NCBI GenBank assembly: GCA_030706015.1
Contig: JAUZPI010000021.1
Span: forward strand, 1 to 53,427
Source: Bacillota bacterium
Lineage (GTDB): Bacteria; Bacillota; Clostridia; Clostridiales; Clostridiaceae
Direction of reading: 5' to 3'
Length of the DNA stretch: 53,427 nucleotides
The notes under the pieces are model-generated. The model was not told where the DNA came from and did no database searches. It saw only the letters and a program-made list of their open reading frames with translations. The position numbers were made by a program, and so were the translations under genes. Shown here in pieces: positions 16,245-24,907 of this stretch (positions are counted from its first letter, which is position 1; every line of letters begins with the position of its first letter).

Positions 16245-19223
16245 TCATATTCTGCTTAAAGCAGTCAGTCCTGATAGAAGAGCCCAATCCTTTACACCTA
16301 AAGGTACTGTACTCAATAAAGAACCCATAAATGGAATATAAATTATTCCAGCAAGCAGGGCTGCAGAAGTAAATAGAATTTTCAACATAAACTTACTAGC
16401 AGGTCTATTTCTATTTCCCCTGGAATCATAGCAATTTATTATTTGAGTAAGTACCAAATTTGAAAATGCTAAAGTCCTTGCTTTTGCTATTCCATATCCT
16501 AATAGTAAAGGTATTTCATAAGCAGCAAAGGTGGTTAATCCAATTCCTGCACCTCTCCTTATTACACTTTTGCCAAGTTCTTTATCCATTATTGGTGCAT
16601 CCTTTTTTAATGGAGAGGTGTTCATTATATTTTCGCCTGGTGGTTCTACCGCTAGAGGAGATCCTAAGAGAGTCTCACAGATTACATTAACCCATAATAT
16701 TTGCATAGATAACAGCGGCAGGCTTCCAGTTACTGCGGAACTTAAAAAGATGGCCAGCATCTCTCCAAGACTGCCAGAAAGTAAGTATTTACATGTTGTC
16801 TTTATATTATTGGATACAGCTCTACCTTCCTCTATAGCACTAACTATGGTGCAAAAATTACCATCAGCTAAAACTATAGATGCTGCGTCATTTGCGACAT
16901 CACTACCATTAGATCCCATGGCTATTCCTATATTAGCCTCTTTGATAGCAGGAGCATCATTTACTCCATCTCCAGTCATAGCTACAACATCACCAGCGCG
17001 TTTAAAAGCTTTTACTATACGGAGCTTTTGTTCTGGTGAGGTTCGCGCGAAAACCTGAACCTCTGTAATCTTTGAAGCAAGTTCGCTATCGCTTAGGTTT
17101 TCCAAGTCAGAGCCTGACAATACCGAGCCCTTTGTTAATATGCCAAGTTCTCTTCCGATTGCAGCAGCAGTATTTTTGTTATCCCCTGTTATCATAACTA
17201 CCTTTATCCCCGCGTTATGGCATTTCTTAATAGCTTCTTTAACGCCGTCTTTAGGGGGATCTTCCATAGCAATCATTCCAAGGAAAACATGATTATTTTC
17301 TATATTTTTAACTGAAGAGCTTCCTAATTTTCTAAAACTAAAAGCCAAGACTCTTAAGGCTTCATTTCCCATGTACTCGCAAATTTTAGATAATTTGTCT
17401 TTATGGGAAGAAGTCAGAAGTTTATTTTCTCCATCTTCATAAATGGTGGTGCAATTTTTTATTACCGAACTTAAAGCACCCTTGCAGATGGCTATTTTAC
17501 CATTGGGAGTATCCACAACTACAGTCATATAACGTGTTGAACTATCAAAGGGTATCTCTTTTAAGCGATTAAAGTTTTCTTTGATATATGTTTCATCTAT
17601 TTTATATTTTTTTACAGCTGTTAATAAAGCACCTTCTGTAGGATCACCTTTAATAACCCATTTATCCTCCTTTCCTTTTATAAGACATGCATTGTTGCAC
17701 AATACACCATAAGTCAGAAGTTTTTTAAGGGAGTCTTCACTTGTCTGAGAGAATCCTTTTGTAAGTGTTATATTACCCTTTGGCTCATAACCTGTTCCGG
17801 ATACCTTGTAATAACTATTATCCACATAAATTTTTCTAACTGTCATTTCATTCATGGTTAGAGTTCCTGTTTTATCGCAGCAAATTACATTAGCAGAGCC
17901 TAAGCTTTCAACGGATGGAAGTTTTCTTGTAATTGTTTTTCTTTTTGACATTCTCTGTACACTGACCGCCATGGCCACAGTTACTACCGCAGGGAGGCTT
18001 TCAGGCATGGCTCCTATTGAAAAGCTTATCCCCATGGTCAATATCTCCACAAGAGATCTCCCCATTATCAATCCGAAAGCTCCAGCAGCTAGGCAAAGGG
18101 ATATACAAAGTTTTGTAAGACCTCTGGTAAACCTCATCATCCTCCTTTGAAGAGGGGTAAGTTCAATGTTTATATTCTGCAGAATAGCAGCTATTTTTCC
18201 AATTTCAGTATTCATGCCTGTAGCCACTACTAAGGCTTTACATTTGCCCAATAGGATACTTGTTCCCATATAGAGCATGTTAAACCTATCGCCTAAGTTT
18301 GCCTGTTTTTCACAAACTTCAGGAGATTTTGATATAGGTATAGACTCTCCTGTAAGAGACGCTTCAGAAGTTTTAAGATCAGTACATTCTATTATTCTTG
18401 CATCTGCAGGTACTTTTTCGCCGGCTTCAAGTAAAATTAAATCACCAGGTACTAGATGTTTTGCATCTATTTCCATCTCATTTCCGTTTCTTATAACTTT
18501 TGCTTTATGTACCATCATATTTTTTAAAGAGTAAATAGAATTTTCGGCTTTACTTTGTTGTACAGTACTTAAAGCAGTCTCTAGAAATACTATTCCCAGA
18601 ATGGCTGCTGCGTCTACAATATTACCAATCAATAATGATGCTGCACTTACTCCTAACAGAAGTTTTGTAGAGAAGTTGCCGAGATTATCTACAAAGCTAG
18701 AGAAAAGAGATTTTTTCTTTTTTTCCGATAATATATTAAACCCAAATTCCGTAGTTCTTTCTGTAACATCTTTATGGCTTAGCCCGGATTTTATGTTTGT
18801 ACCTAGAACAGTTTCCGCTGAAGAATAATGCATGTTATGCCATAGTTTGTTCTCATCAGCATTTATCGCAGGATCAATTTCTTCTATACTTATTGGCAGT
18901 GCGGTTTCCATTTCATTTTTTTGGTTGATTTGTTTTATAATATTTCTCTGTGCTGAGTTCCTTTGTAACTGAACAAATGTTTTAACATGCTGTTCAATAA
19001 TTTCCTCATTAACCAAAAACTCATTGAATATAACTAATACTCTGCCGGTTATTGGATTAGCTTTGCATTCAACTATTCCTTTTTGCATAAGCATGTGTTT
19101 TGCTATACTTTTAGAAATGTGCTCATTTCTATACACAATGTTTACAGATATTCTAACCCTTTTAAATAACAATTTTTCATCATCTGCAGTTTGATTAGTC
19201 AGCTTATTTTGAAAATATGCCAT
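16245..19223 (-). CDS. Cation-transporting P-type ATPase (P2A-like) with an N-terminal HMA-like domain
   Basis: A 992-residue membrane pump. Residues about 20-85 form an HMA-like fold lacking CxxC (RVRISVNIVYRN...NPITGRVLVIFNEF). A cation-ATPase N domain with GLSHKDVTERTTEFG follows, then the actuator TGES (291-294), TM4 PESLPAVVT, the phosphorylation site DKTGTLT (Asp450) and the hinge GDGVNDAP (from 751). The core is like Ca2+ pumps: TM4 Glu and TM5 Glu (SLGEML) are kept, but the TM6 site reads WVNVICE, so the SERCA Asn is kept while its Thr and Asp positions are Cys and Glu. Substrate could be Ca2+, Mn2+ or another divalent ion. GGTGG precedes the ATG. It is divergent from the small-gene/ATPase operon at 19438, whose ATPase shares the N-domain. 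Confidence 0.85.
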   Translation of the reverse strand: MAYFQNKLTNQTADDEKLLFKRVRISVNIVYRNEHISKSIAKHMLMQKGIVECKANPITGRVLVIFNEFLVNEEIIEQHVKTFVQLQRNSAQRNIIKQINQKNEMETALPISIEEIDPAINADENKLWHNMHYSSAETVLGTNIKSGLSHKDVTERTTEFGFNILSEKKKKSLFSSFVDNLGNFSTKLLLGVSAASLLIGNIVDAAAILGIVFLETALSTVQQSKAENSIYSLKNMMVHKAKVIRNGNEMEIDAKHLVPGDLILLEAGEKVPADARIIECTDLKTSEASLTGESIPISKSPEVCEKQANLGDRFNMLYMGTSILLGKCKALVVATGMNTEIGKIAAILQNINIELTPLQRRMMRFTRGLTKLCISLCLAAGAFGLIMGRSLVEILTMGISFSIGAMPESLPAVVTVAMAVSVQRMSKRKTITRKLPSVESLGSANVICCDKTGTLTMNEMTVRKIYVDNSYYKVSGTGYEPKGNITLTKGFSQTSEDSLKKLLTYGVLCNNACLIKGKEDKWVIKGDPTEGALLTAVKKYKIDETYIKENFNRLKEIPFDSSTRYMTVVVDTPNGKIAICKGALSSVIKNCTTIYEDGENKLLTSSHKDKLSKICEYMGNEALRVLAFSFRKLGSSSVKNIENNHVFLGMIAMEDPPKDGVKEAIKKCHNAGIKVVMITGDNKNTAAAIGRELGILTKGSVLSGSDLENLSDSELASKITEVQVFARTSPEQKLRIVKAFKRAGDVVAMTGDGVNDAPAIKEANIGIAMGSNGSDVANDAASIVLADGNFCTIVSAIEEGRAVSNNIKTTCKYLLSGSLGEMLAIFLSSAVTGSLPLLSMQILWVNVICETLLGSPLAVEPPGENIMNTSPLKKDAPIMDKELGKSVIRRGAGIGLTTFAAYEIPLLLGYGIAKARTLAFSNLVLTQIINCYDSRGNRNRPASKFMLKILFTSAALLAGIIYIPFMGSLLSTVPLGVKDWALLSGLTALSRI

Positions 19224-19437
19224 ATTCCACCACCGTTCGCATATCAGTTAATCTGTTAAATCCTTGTTAACTTTATCAACAAAATTTTCCCCGAAAAACT
19301 TATTATTATTCATTAATAAGAATACTCATAGTACATAAAAAGCTTTGTAAAGTTATACTTATGCTTTGCATTATTTTTAAAACATATGGGAAATATATGA
19401 TGTGAGAATAAAGTAATTTGATTCGGAGGGTTGAAAG
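19224..19437. promoter_or_regulatory. Divergent control region between the two ATPase transcription units
   Basis: This 214-nt divergent spacer holds an inverted repeat CTTATTA (19299-19305) / TAATAAG (19314-19320) with an 8-nt AT-rich centre, a possible shared operator; its composition is loosely Fur-box-like but it is not a good match. A partial Rex-like dyad TTGTT...AACAA is at 19264-19282. No coding sequence is seen. Confidence 0.35.
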
Positions 19438-19893
19438 ATGGGAGAAAAAAATAATGAATCTCAACTAGATTCAGAGAAAATACAACAGGAAATTCAGGAT
19501 TTAAAGTCACAATATAATGAACTAAGTAGTCAAGTAAAGCAACTAGAAAACACTAATTCAGCTCTAGATACAGAGTTAAAGCAAATGCATGGAGAATTTC
19601 AGCAGGTAAACAGTAATATTCAAATGATTCTGCAAAAGCTTAACAGTGTTTCTAAGGAAAACGGACAAATGGGAGTTCAGATGAATGCAGATATTAATAT
19701 GACTGCCTCCATGAAAAAAGTTTTTTCTAATCCATTAAGAAAAGTTGCAGTAGGAACCCTTAGTGTAATGTATGCTATGGCTGATAAAACAATTGAAAAA
19801 ACCTTAAGCTTTAAAGAAAACCTGGAGGATATTGTAGCTGAAGCTCAATATATAAATAAAAAGAAGAAAATGACATCTGTGGAAAACAGTTAA
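19438..19893 (+). CDS. Small coiled-coil protein in the P-type ATPase cluster
   Basis: A 151-residue protein of unknown function. Residues about 10-85 are a strongly heptad-patterned coiled coil rich in Gln, Glu and Lys (QIQDLKSQY-like, SSQVKQLENTNSALDTELKQ). The C-terminal third has a mildly hydrophobic segment (KVAVGTLSVMYAMADKT) then FKENLEDIVAEAQ, reminiscent of the tails of DUF5132 or phasin-like proteins that sit on membranes or granules. No signal peptide. It has a strong GGAGGG ribosome site and is the first gene of the operon, 17 nt before the next. The cluster suggests a structural role with the ATPase; this is inference. Confidence 0.7.
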   Translation: MGEKNNESQLDSEKIQQEIQDLKSQYNELSSQVKQLENTNSALDTELKQMHGEFQQVNSNIQMILQKLNSVSKENGQMGVQMNADINMTASMKKVFSNPLRKVAVGTLSVMYAMADKTIEKTLSFKENLEDIVAEAQYINKKKKMTSVENS

Positions 19894-19910
19894 TGAAGAG
19901 GAGTATTTAG

Positions 19911-20177
19911 ATGAGATCAAACGTTCAAGAAACAACACTTTGTCATAATATAAGGGAAATAGATAACAAGCTTGTTAGTATAGAAAAATCCCTAAAAGAA
20001 ATGGTTAGATTAAGTGTAGAAGAAATTACTAATAATCCCGCCCAGGAAAAAGAATTAATTTCATTGTGGGCAAATCACTCAAGAAATATAAGTGATTTTT
20101 TCTTTGAAGAATGTGAAAGAACAGGCAATAAAGAACTTTACAAAGGTATTGTAAAAAGTTTACTGTTTAATAAGTAG
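19911..20177 (+). CDS. Small hypothetical helical protein
   Basis: An 88-residue, apparently all-helical soluble protein with no family recognised. It has a heptad-like N-terminal half (NIREIDNKLVSIEKSLKEM) and an aromatic/acidic segment ISDFFFEECERTGN near residue 62. AAGAGGAG lies 7-8 nt upstream of the ATG and the frame is intact. Placement between the coiled-coil gene and the glycine-rich small gene, all in one direction ahead of the HMA-type ATPase, makes it part of that operon. Confidence 0.65.
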   Translation: MRSNVQETTLCHNIREIDNKLVSIEKSLKEMVRLSVEEITNNPAQEKELISLWANHSRNISDFFFEECERTGNKELYKGIVKSLLFNK

Positions 20178-20240
20178 TGATTACTATACCTCAATTAGTC
20201 AATAATTTGAATATTAGCTAGTTGGAGGTGTATTAAATAT

Positions 20241-20552
20241 ATGATAAATAAGAAATTTCTATATGGAGTAGGTATTGGAGTTTTAGGCTGCAATATATAT
20301 CCACTTATTAAAGATAAATTGCGTCCTGTGGCTGTTAAGATGGTAGAAGGTGCTATAGCTGCAGGCAGCACTACTAAGTCCTTTATAGAAGAAGTTAATA
20401 GAGAAGCTATAGAGCAGCGTCAGCATAGATATAAGAAAAGGGCAGAGGATTTTGAAAATGAATCTCTAAATAATAATATGGAAGTATCTGAAAATATTGA
20501 ATTGCTAAAAAAGCAGATTGAGGAGTTACAAGCCAGAGTTAACAAAGTATGA
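20241..20552 (+). CDS. DUF5132-like small protein with glycine-rich hydrophobic N-terminus
   Basis: A 103-residue protein. The N-terminal FLYGVGIGVLGCNIYPLI segment is a short glycine-spaced hydrophobic helix, followed by KDKLRPVAVKMVEGAIAAGSTTKSFIEEVNREA and a charged C-terminal coiled coil. The pattern (G-rich helix, short Pro/Lys linker, helical tail) fits DUF5132/DUF6110-type proteins, which often neighbour HMA-type ATPases. In ferrosome clusters a small glycine-rich membrane protein (FezA) precedes the FezB ATPase; a similar role is possible here but not proven. GGAGG is 11 nt upstream of the ATG, and the gene ends 19 nt before the ATPase gene. Confidence 0.65.
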   Translation: MINKKFLYGVGIGVLGCNIYPLIKDKLRPVAVKMVEGAIAAGSTTKSFIEEVNREAIEQRQHRYKKRAEDFENESLNNNMEVSENIELLKKQIEELQARVNKV

Positions 20553-20571
20553 GTTTTAAGGAGATTTTGCT

Positions 20572-22725
20572 ATGCTTTATGAGATAAGTGTTATTCCGGG
20601 ACGTGTTCGTTTTAGAAGTAATAGAATTTATAGAAATAAGCCGCTAGCAAAATATATAAATTCTTATATTGAAGATCTTTATGGAGTGTGCTATAGCAGC
20701 ATAAACTATAGCACAGGTTCCATTTTAGTAGTATATGATGAAGATAAGACAAATCATGAACTATTAGCAAAAAATATTAAAGCAGCTATAACCTCCGAAG
20801 ATAATGAAAAAGTAAAAATGTTAAAGCAAAATGAGCGTTATTATAAAACTATAGAGAAAAGAGATAATGCCAAAAGAAAGTCATTTTGTTTTGGTATGCT
20901 GTATTTGCTGCTTAAATTAAAGCACTCAACCATTGGAAAGTTTTCCTTAAGTCGTAATGTAGCTGTTCTTGAAGCTGCTTCTGCAGTTACAATTATAGGA
21001 GGTTATCCGATGCTGAAGACGCTGTATAAGAAATTTAGCAGGAATGTACCTGCAGATGCAGATATATTGCTTAAGCTCACTGCTGCATCATTTACTATAT
21101 TACGTGAAAGCAGTAAGGGAACTTTTGTACTTTTCCTAAAAAGCATAAATGACTATATTAAACTTTCTGCTGAAGTTGAATGTATGCGTATGCTTAATTC
21201 GGGTATGAGTAAAACCTCAGGAATGGTTTGGCTTGCATTAGATAACAATCAAGAGGTTCTAGTCCCTTTGAGTTCTTTAAAAGTTGGTGATGTAGTAAAT
21301 ATTCATAGAGGTGAGATATCTCCTATACAGGGAAAGATTGAGAAGGGAACTGCTATTATAAATTGTTTTTATCAGACAGGTCAACCCATGGTAAAACGTG
21401 TCGGAAGGGGAAGCAAAATACAAGATGGCTCTACAGTGGTATTTGGAGATTTGAGAGTAAGAGTTCAAAATATTCCAGTGTTAACGGAAAAGAAAGATTT
21501 GTCACTAGAACATCTAAATATACATAAAAAGCTTGAAACATATCAAAATAGTATAACAAAGTTTGCTTTAGGAGCGGCAAGTTTAAATTATATTTTTACT
21601 GGCAATATGTTAAATGCATTAACGGTACTTTTGGTATTTACGCCATCAGCAGCAGGTACTGCACTTAGTAATGGTATGAAAAACTATGTAGCTGCACTGA
21701 AAAAATATAATATATACTTAAAAAATCCTAATACCTTTGAAAAAATTGCAAGTACAGATAGTGTTATATTTGATAAAACAGGTACTCTAACCTATGGTAA
21801 TATGAGGATTATGAGCGTTGAATCTTTTAGTGAGGAGTACTCCAGTGATGAGCTTCTAAAGATATGTGCTGCTTGCGAAGCTGATAAGTATCATCCAATT
21901 TCCACAACACTGCAGAATTTTACTGGCGAGAACTATGATGTTTCAAAGGTAAAATGGTCAGTATTAATCCCATCTCAAGGAATAGAAGCTGTTTACGACA
22001 AACATAAATTACTCATTGGTAATATAAAATTGTTTAAGCAGAAGAACATAGATATATCAAAGGGTATTGATAAATATAAAAGCTATGAAAAGCAATTTAA
22101 TACCCCTATACTAATTGCTATGGATAATGAACTTGTAGGAATAATATCTATGAAAGACGAAATGCGTAACAAGGCTAATCTGCTTGTTGAGAAACTAAAA
22201 TATAGTGGTATTGACCATATTAGTTTAGTAACTGGAGATACATATGAAAAAGCCTGCGATACTGCTGAAAAAATTGGAATAGAACGAATTTATGCTGAAT
22301 GCAGCTATGAAGATAAGGTGTCAATAGTTGCTGAGGAAGGTAAACATCATACAACAATGATGGTGGGAGATGGAATAAACGACATTGATGCTATGAAAGC
22401 AGCAGATGCCAGCATAAGCTTCGTTAATTCTGCCTGTGATAAAATTAAACTTCAATCTGATTGCATTATTCTAGATGAAGATATGGATAGATTGGCAGAT
22501 TTAATTTATATGTCGCATAAGTCTTATAAGCTAATGAAACAAAGTATTGGACTTTCTGAGCTATACAACCTCATATTTGGTTCCCTTGCATTTTTCGGGC
22601 ATTTTGATGCTTTTAATGGTAAAAGCTTAAATACAATTAATACATTAATGGTTCTATTACTCAATGAAAGAATTCGATGGATTTTACCTGATAGAAATTT
22701 TAAGTATGAACTTGATAAAAAGTAA
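20572..22725 (+). CDS. P1B-like P-type ATPase with degenerate HMA domain (FezB-like candidate)
   Basis: A 717-residue membrane ATPase. The N-terminal HMA-like domain (about 1-75) has RVRFRSNRIYRN where CxxC would be. The membrane part, actuator and P/N domains follow P1B order. The P domain is intact: DKTGTLT with Asp401, HP motif in DKYHPIS, GDGINDIDAMKAAD from 599. Two key positions differ: the actuator reads TGQ (269-271; Gln271 for the Glu that drives dephosphorylation), and the TM segment before the P domain reads TPSAAGTAL (357-365) where metal pumps have CPC or similar. Transport metal and even turnover are therefore uncertain. It is the last gene of the 19438-22725 operon. I read it as related to the P1B-6/FezB group; moderately sure. 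Confidence 0.8.
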   Translation: MLYEISVIPGRVRFRSNRIYRNKPLAKYINSYIEDLYGVCYSSINYSTGSILVVYDEDKTNHELLAKNIKAAITSEDNEKVKMLKQNERYYKTIEKRDNAKRKSFCFGMLYLLLKLKHSTIGKFSLSRNVAVLEAASAVTIIGGYPMLKTLYKKFSRNVPADADILLKLTAASFTILRESSKGTFVLFLKSINDYIKLSAEVECMRMLNSGMSKTSGMVWLALDNNQEVLVPLSSLKVGDVVNIHRGEISPIQGKIEKGTAIINCFYQTGQPMVKRVGRGSKIQDGSTVVFGDLRVRVQNIPVLTEKKDLSLEHLNIHKKLETYQNSITKFALGAASLNYIFTGNMLNALTVLLVFTPSAAGTALSNGMKNYVAALKKYNIYLKNPNTFEKIASTDSVIFDKTGTLTYGNMRIMSVESFSEEYSSDELLKICAACEADKYHPISTTLQNFTGENYDVSKVKWSVLIPSQGIEAVYDKHKLLIGNIKLFKQKNIDISKGIDKYKSYEKQFNTPILIAMDNELVGIISMKDEMRNKANLLVEKLKYSGIDHISLVTGDTYEKACDTAEKIGIERIYAECSYEDKVSIVAEEGKHHTTMMVGDGINDIDAMKAADASISFVNSACDKIKLQSDCIILDEDMDRLADLIYMSHKSYKLMKQSIGLSELYNLIFGSLAFFGHFDAFNGKSLNTINTLMVLLLNERIRWILPDRNFKYELDKK

Positions 22726-22809
22726 ATTTCATAAGCTATTAGATTTTCAGATTAACCTAAAAAAGAATTCATAGGACAATTATTAATACTCATTTTGTTT
22801 TTTTTCGAG

Positions 22810-22851
22810 AAGGCGGTTTGTTTTGAATTATTATACAAAATAAACCGCTTT
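22810..22851 (+). terminator. Hairpin after the ATPase operon, possible terminator
   Basis: A 16-bp stem with two G-T pairs, AAGGCGGTTTGTTTTG (22810-22825) with CAAAATAAACCGCTTT (22836-22851). The following TAATTTG is a poor U-tract, so termination strength is unclear. Confidence 0.55.
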
Positions 22852-22976
22852 AATTTGTTGGGGCTTAAGGATTATCTCTTTATACTATTGTTCTTGTTCT
22901 TCATAAAAAATAAAAATATAATTAAAAATGAAGCAGAGCTTTTAAATAATACTGACATAAGGAAGAGGTATATAAC

Positions 22977-24140
22977 ATGAAGGGAATAGTTAATGGGAAG
23001 ATTATTACTACAGATAATTTAGAAAATGGGAAAATACTTCTCTTTGAAGATAAGATTATAGATATTATTGATGAAGCCTTTTTAGAGGATTATAAAAAGG
23101 AACAGTCAATTGATGATATAGAGTTAATTGATGCGAAAGGTAATTATGTTTCACCAGGCTTTATTGATTTACATATTCACGGTGTTGGCGGCTGCGATAC
23201 TATGGATGGTTCAATAGAAGCTTTGGCTGTAATCAGCCGCATACTTGCAAAAAGCGGTGTGACTACATACTTACCAACGACTATGACTATGGGAAAAGAA
23301 GCAATATATCAAGCATTAAATGTGGTTAGAGAAGCAATAGGAAAAGACCTTGGAGGAGCAAAGGTATTAGGAGCTCATATGGAGGGGCCTTTTATAAATG
23401 AAATTTATAAGGGGGCTCAAAGTGAAAAGTATATAGTGGATCCTTCCTTTGAGTTTATTAAAGAATATCTAGATGTTATTAAAATATTAACTTTAGCTCC
23501 TGAAAAAGATGAAGACCATAAATTTATTAAAGAAGTAAAGCAAAAAACAAATATAGTTATGTCCATAGGTCATACAAATGCTGACTACGAAGAGGCAGAG
23601 GAGGCTATAAAAGCTGGAATTAGCCATGCTACTCATACCTTTAATGCAATGACGCCGTTTAATCACAGAAGGCCGGGTGTTGTAGGTGCCATATTTAATA
23701 ATAATGTTAGCTGTGAAGTAATTGCAGACACGATTCATGTCCATCCAGCAATTTTTCAGCTGCTTGTAAAAATAAAAGGAAAAGAAAATGTGGTATTAAT
23801 TACAGATTGTATGAGAGCGGGAGGAATGAAAGAGGGAAAATACGATTTAGGTGGTCAAGATGTCTTTGTTAAGAATAGTTCAGCAAGACTTGAAGATGGT
23901 ACATTAGCAGGTAGTATTTTAAGTTTAAATAGTGCAATTAAAAATATGTTAGAGCATACAAATTTAGATATAAACGAGGTTGTTGCAATGACCTCTTTAA
24001 ACCCAGCAAAGGTTTTACAATTGGAAGCTTCAAAAGGCAGCTTAGAAAAGGGAAAAGATGCAGATATCACAATTTTTGATGAAGCTGGTAATGTATATAT
24101 GACAATTGTTGAGGGAAAAAAAGTATTTAACAATATATAA
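22977..24140 (+). CDS. nagA: N-acetylglucosamine-6-phosphate deacetylase
   Basis: A 387-residue amidohydrolase that deacetylates GlcNAc-6-P to GlcN-6-P in cell-wall or amino-sugar recycling. Visible are the metal-site motif PGFIDLHIHGVGG near residues 61-73, the AHMEGPF strand carrying a ligand Glu, SIGHTNADY, ATHTFNAMTPFNHR, and the catalytic Asp in VLITDCMRAGG; length is typical. The ATG at 22977 follows GGAAGAGG. It is 17 nt before nagB and forms an operon with it. Confidence 0.96.
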   Translation: MKGIVNGKIITTDNLENGKILLFEDKIIDIIDEAFLEDYKKEQSIDDIELIDAKGNYVSPGFIDLHIHGVGGCDTMDGSIEALAVISRILAKSGVTTYLPTTMTMGKEAIYQALNVVREAIGKDLGGAKVLGAHMEGPFINEIYKGAQSEKYIVDPSFEFIKEYLDVIKILTLAPEKDEDHKFIKEVKQKTNIVMSIGHTNADYEEAEEAIKAGISHATHTFNAMTPFNHRRPGVVGAIFNNNVSCEVIADTIHVHPAIFQLLVKIKGKENVVLITDCMRAGGMKEGKYDLGGQDVFVKNSSARLEDGTLAGSILSLNSAIKNMLEHTNLDINEVVAMTSLNPAKVLQLEASKGSLEKGKDADITIFDEAGNVYMTIVEGKKVFNNI

Positions 24141-24157
24141 CTAAGGGGGAATCACAA

Positions 24158-24883
24158 ATGAGAGTACTTGTTGTAGAAAATTATGATGAGATGAGCAAAA
24201 AGGCAGCTTCAATGGTGGCAAGTCAAGTGATTTTAAAGCCAGATAGTATACTAGGTCTTGCCACAGGTGATACACCACTTGGTTTATATAAAGAGTTAAT
24301 AAGGCTTTACAGAGAACAGTTAGTTAGTTTTAAAGAAGTAAAATCCTTTAATCTAGACGAATACCTCGGTTTAAGTAAGGACAATGAGCAAAGCTATCAT
24401 TATTATATGATGGAAAATTTGTTTAAGCATATAGATATGAATTTAGAAAATATCAATATCCCAGATGGCATGGCAGAAAATATTGAAGAAGAATGTATTA
24501 GATATGAAAAGAAAATAGCAGAAGCTTGCGGAATTGACATGCAGGTATTGGGGATAGGTACAAATGGACATATAGGATTTAATGAACCAGATATTAAATT
24601 TGAGGCAGAAACTCACTTGGTTAATTTAGATGAAGAAACAATAGAAGTAAATTCAAGATTCTTTCAGTCAATTGGAGAAGTGCCGACACAAGCATTAAGC
24701 ATGGGAATTAAAACAATAATGCATTCTAAGAAGGTAATTTTATTGGCATATGGAATTGGAAAGGCTGATGCTATTGCTAAAACAATAAGAGGTAAAATTA
24801 CTCCAGACCTTCCAGCTTCTATACTCCAGCTTCATAGAGATGTAACTATAATTATGGATAAAGCAGCAGCAAGCAAGCTGTAA
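24158..24883 (+). CDS. nagB: Glucosamine-6-phosphate deaminase
   Basis: A 241-residue isomerase/deaminase converting GlcN-6-P to fructose-6-P and ammonia, feeding glycolysis (pgi is 1.2 kb downstream). Family signatures are GLATGDTPLGLY, FNLDEYLGL, the active-site GIGTNGHIGFNEP and the lid MGIKTIMHSKK. It is slightly shorter than the E. coli enzyme, as usual for Gram-positives, which lack the allosteric C-terminus. The AAGGGGG ribosome site is good. Second gene of the nagAB operon. Confidence 0.97.
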   Translation: MRVLVVENYDEMSKKAASMVASQVILKPDSILGLATGDTPLGLYKELIRLYREQLVSFKEVKSFNLDEYLGLSKDNEQSYHYYMMENLFKHIDMNLENINIPDGMAENIEEECIRYEKKIAEACGIDMQVLGIGTNGHIGFNEPDIKFEAETHLVNLDEETIEVNSRFFQSIGEVPTQALSMGIKTIMHSKKVILLAYGIGKADAIAKTIRGKITPDLPASILQLHRDVTIIMDKAAASKL

Positions 24884-24907
24884 ACAGAAAAATGAAATAA
24901 AGCTAAA

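Noticed and set aside
19264..19282. Rex-like site TTGTT...AACAA between the ATPase units
   Set aside because: The dyad has an odd length (19 nt) and imperfect inner bases versus TTGTTAA-N4-TTAACAA; too weak to call.
22795..22980. 61-codon TTG-initiated frame before nagA
   Set aside because: It has no ribosome site, runs through the hairpin at 22810-22851, has low-complexity Phe/Leu/Lys/Asn composition, and its end overlaps the nagA start. Chance open frame.
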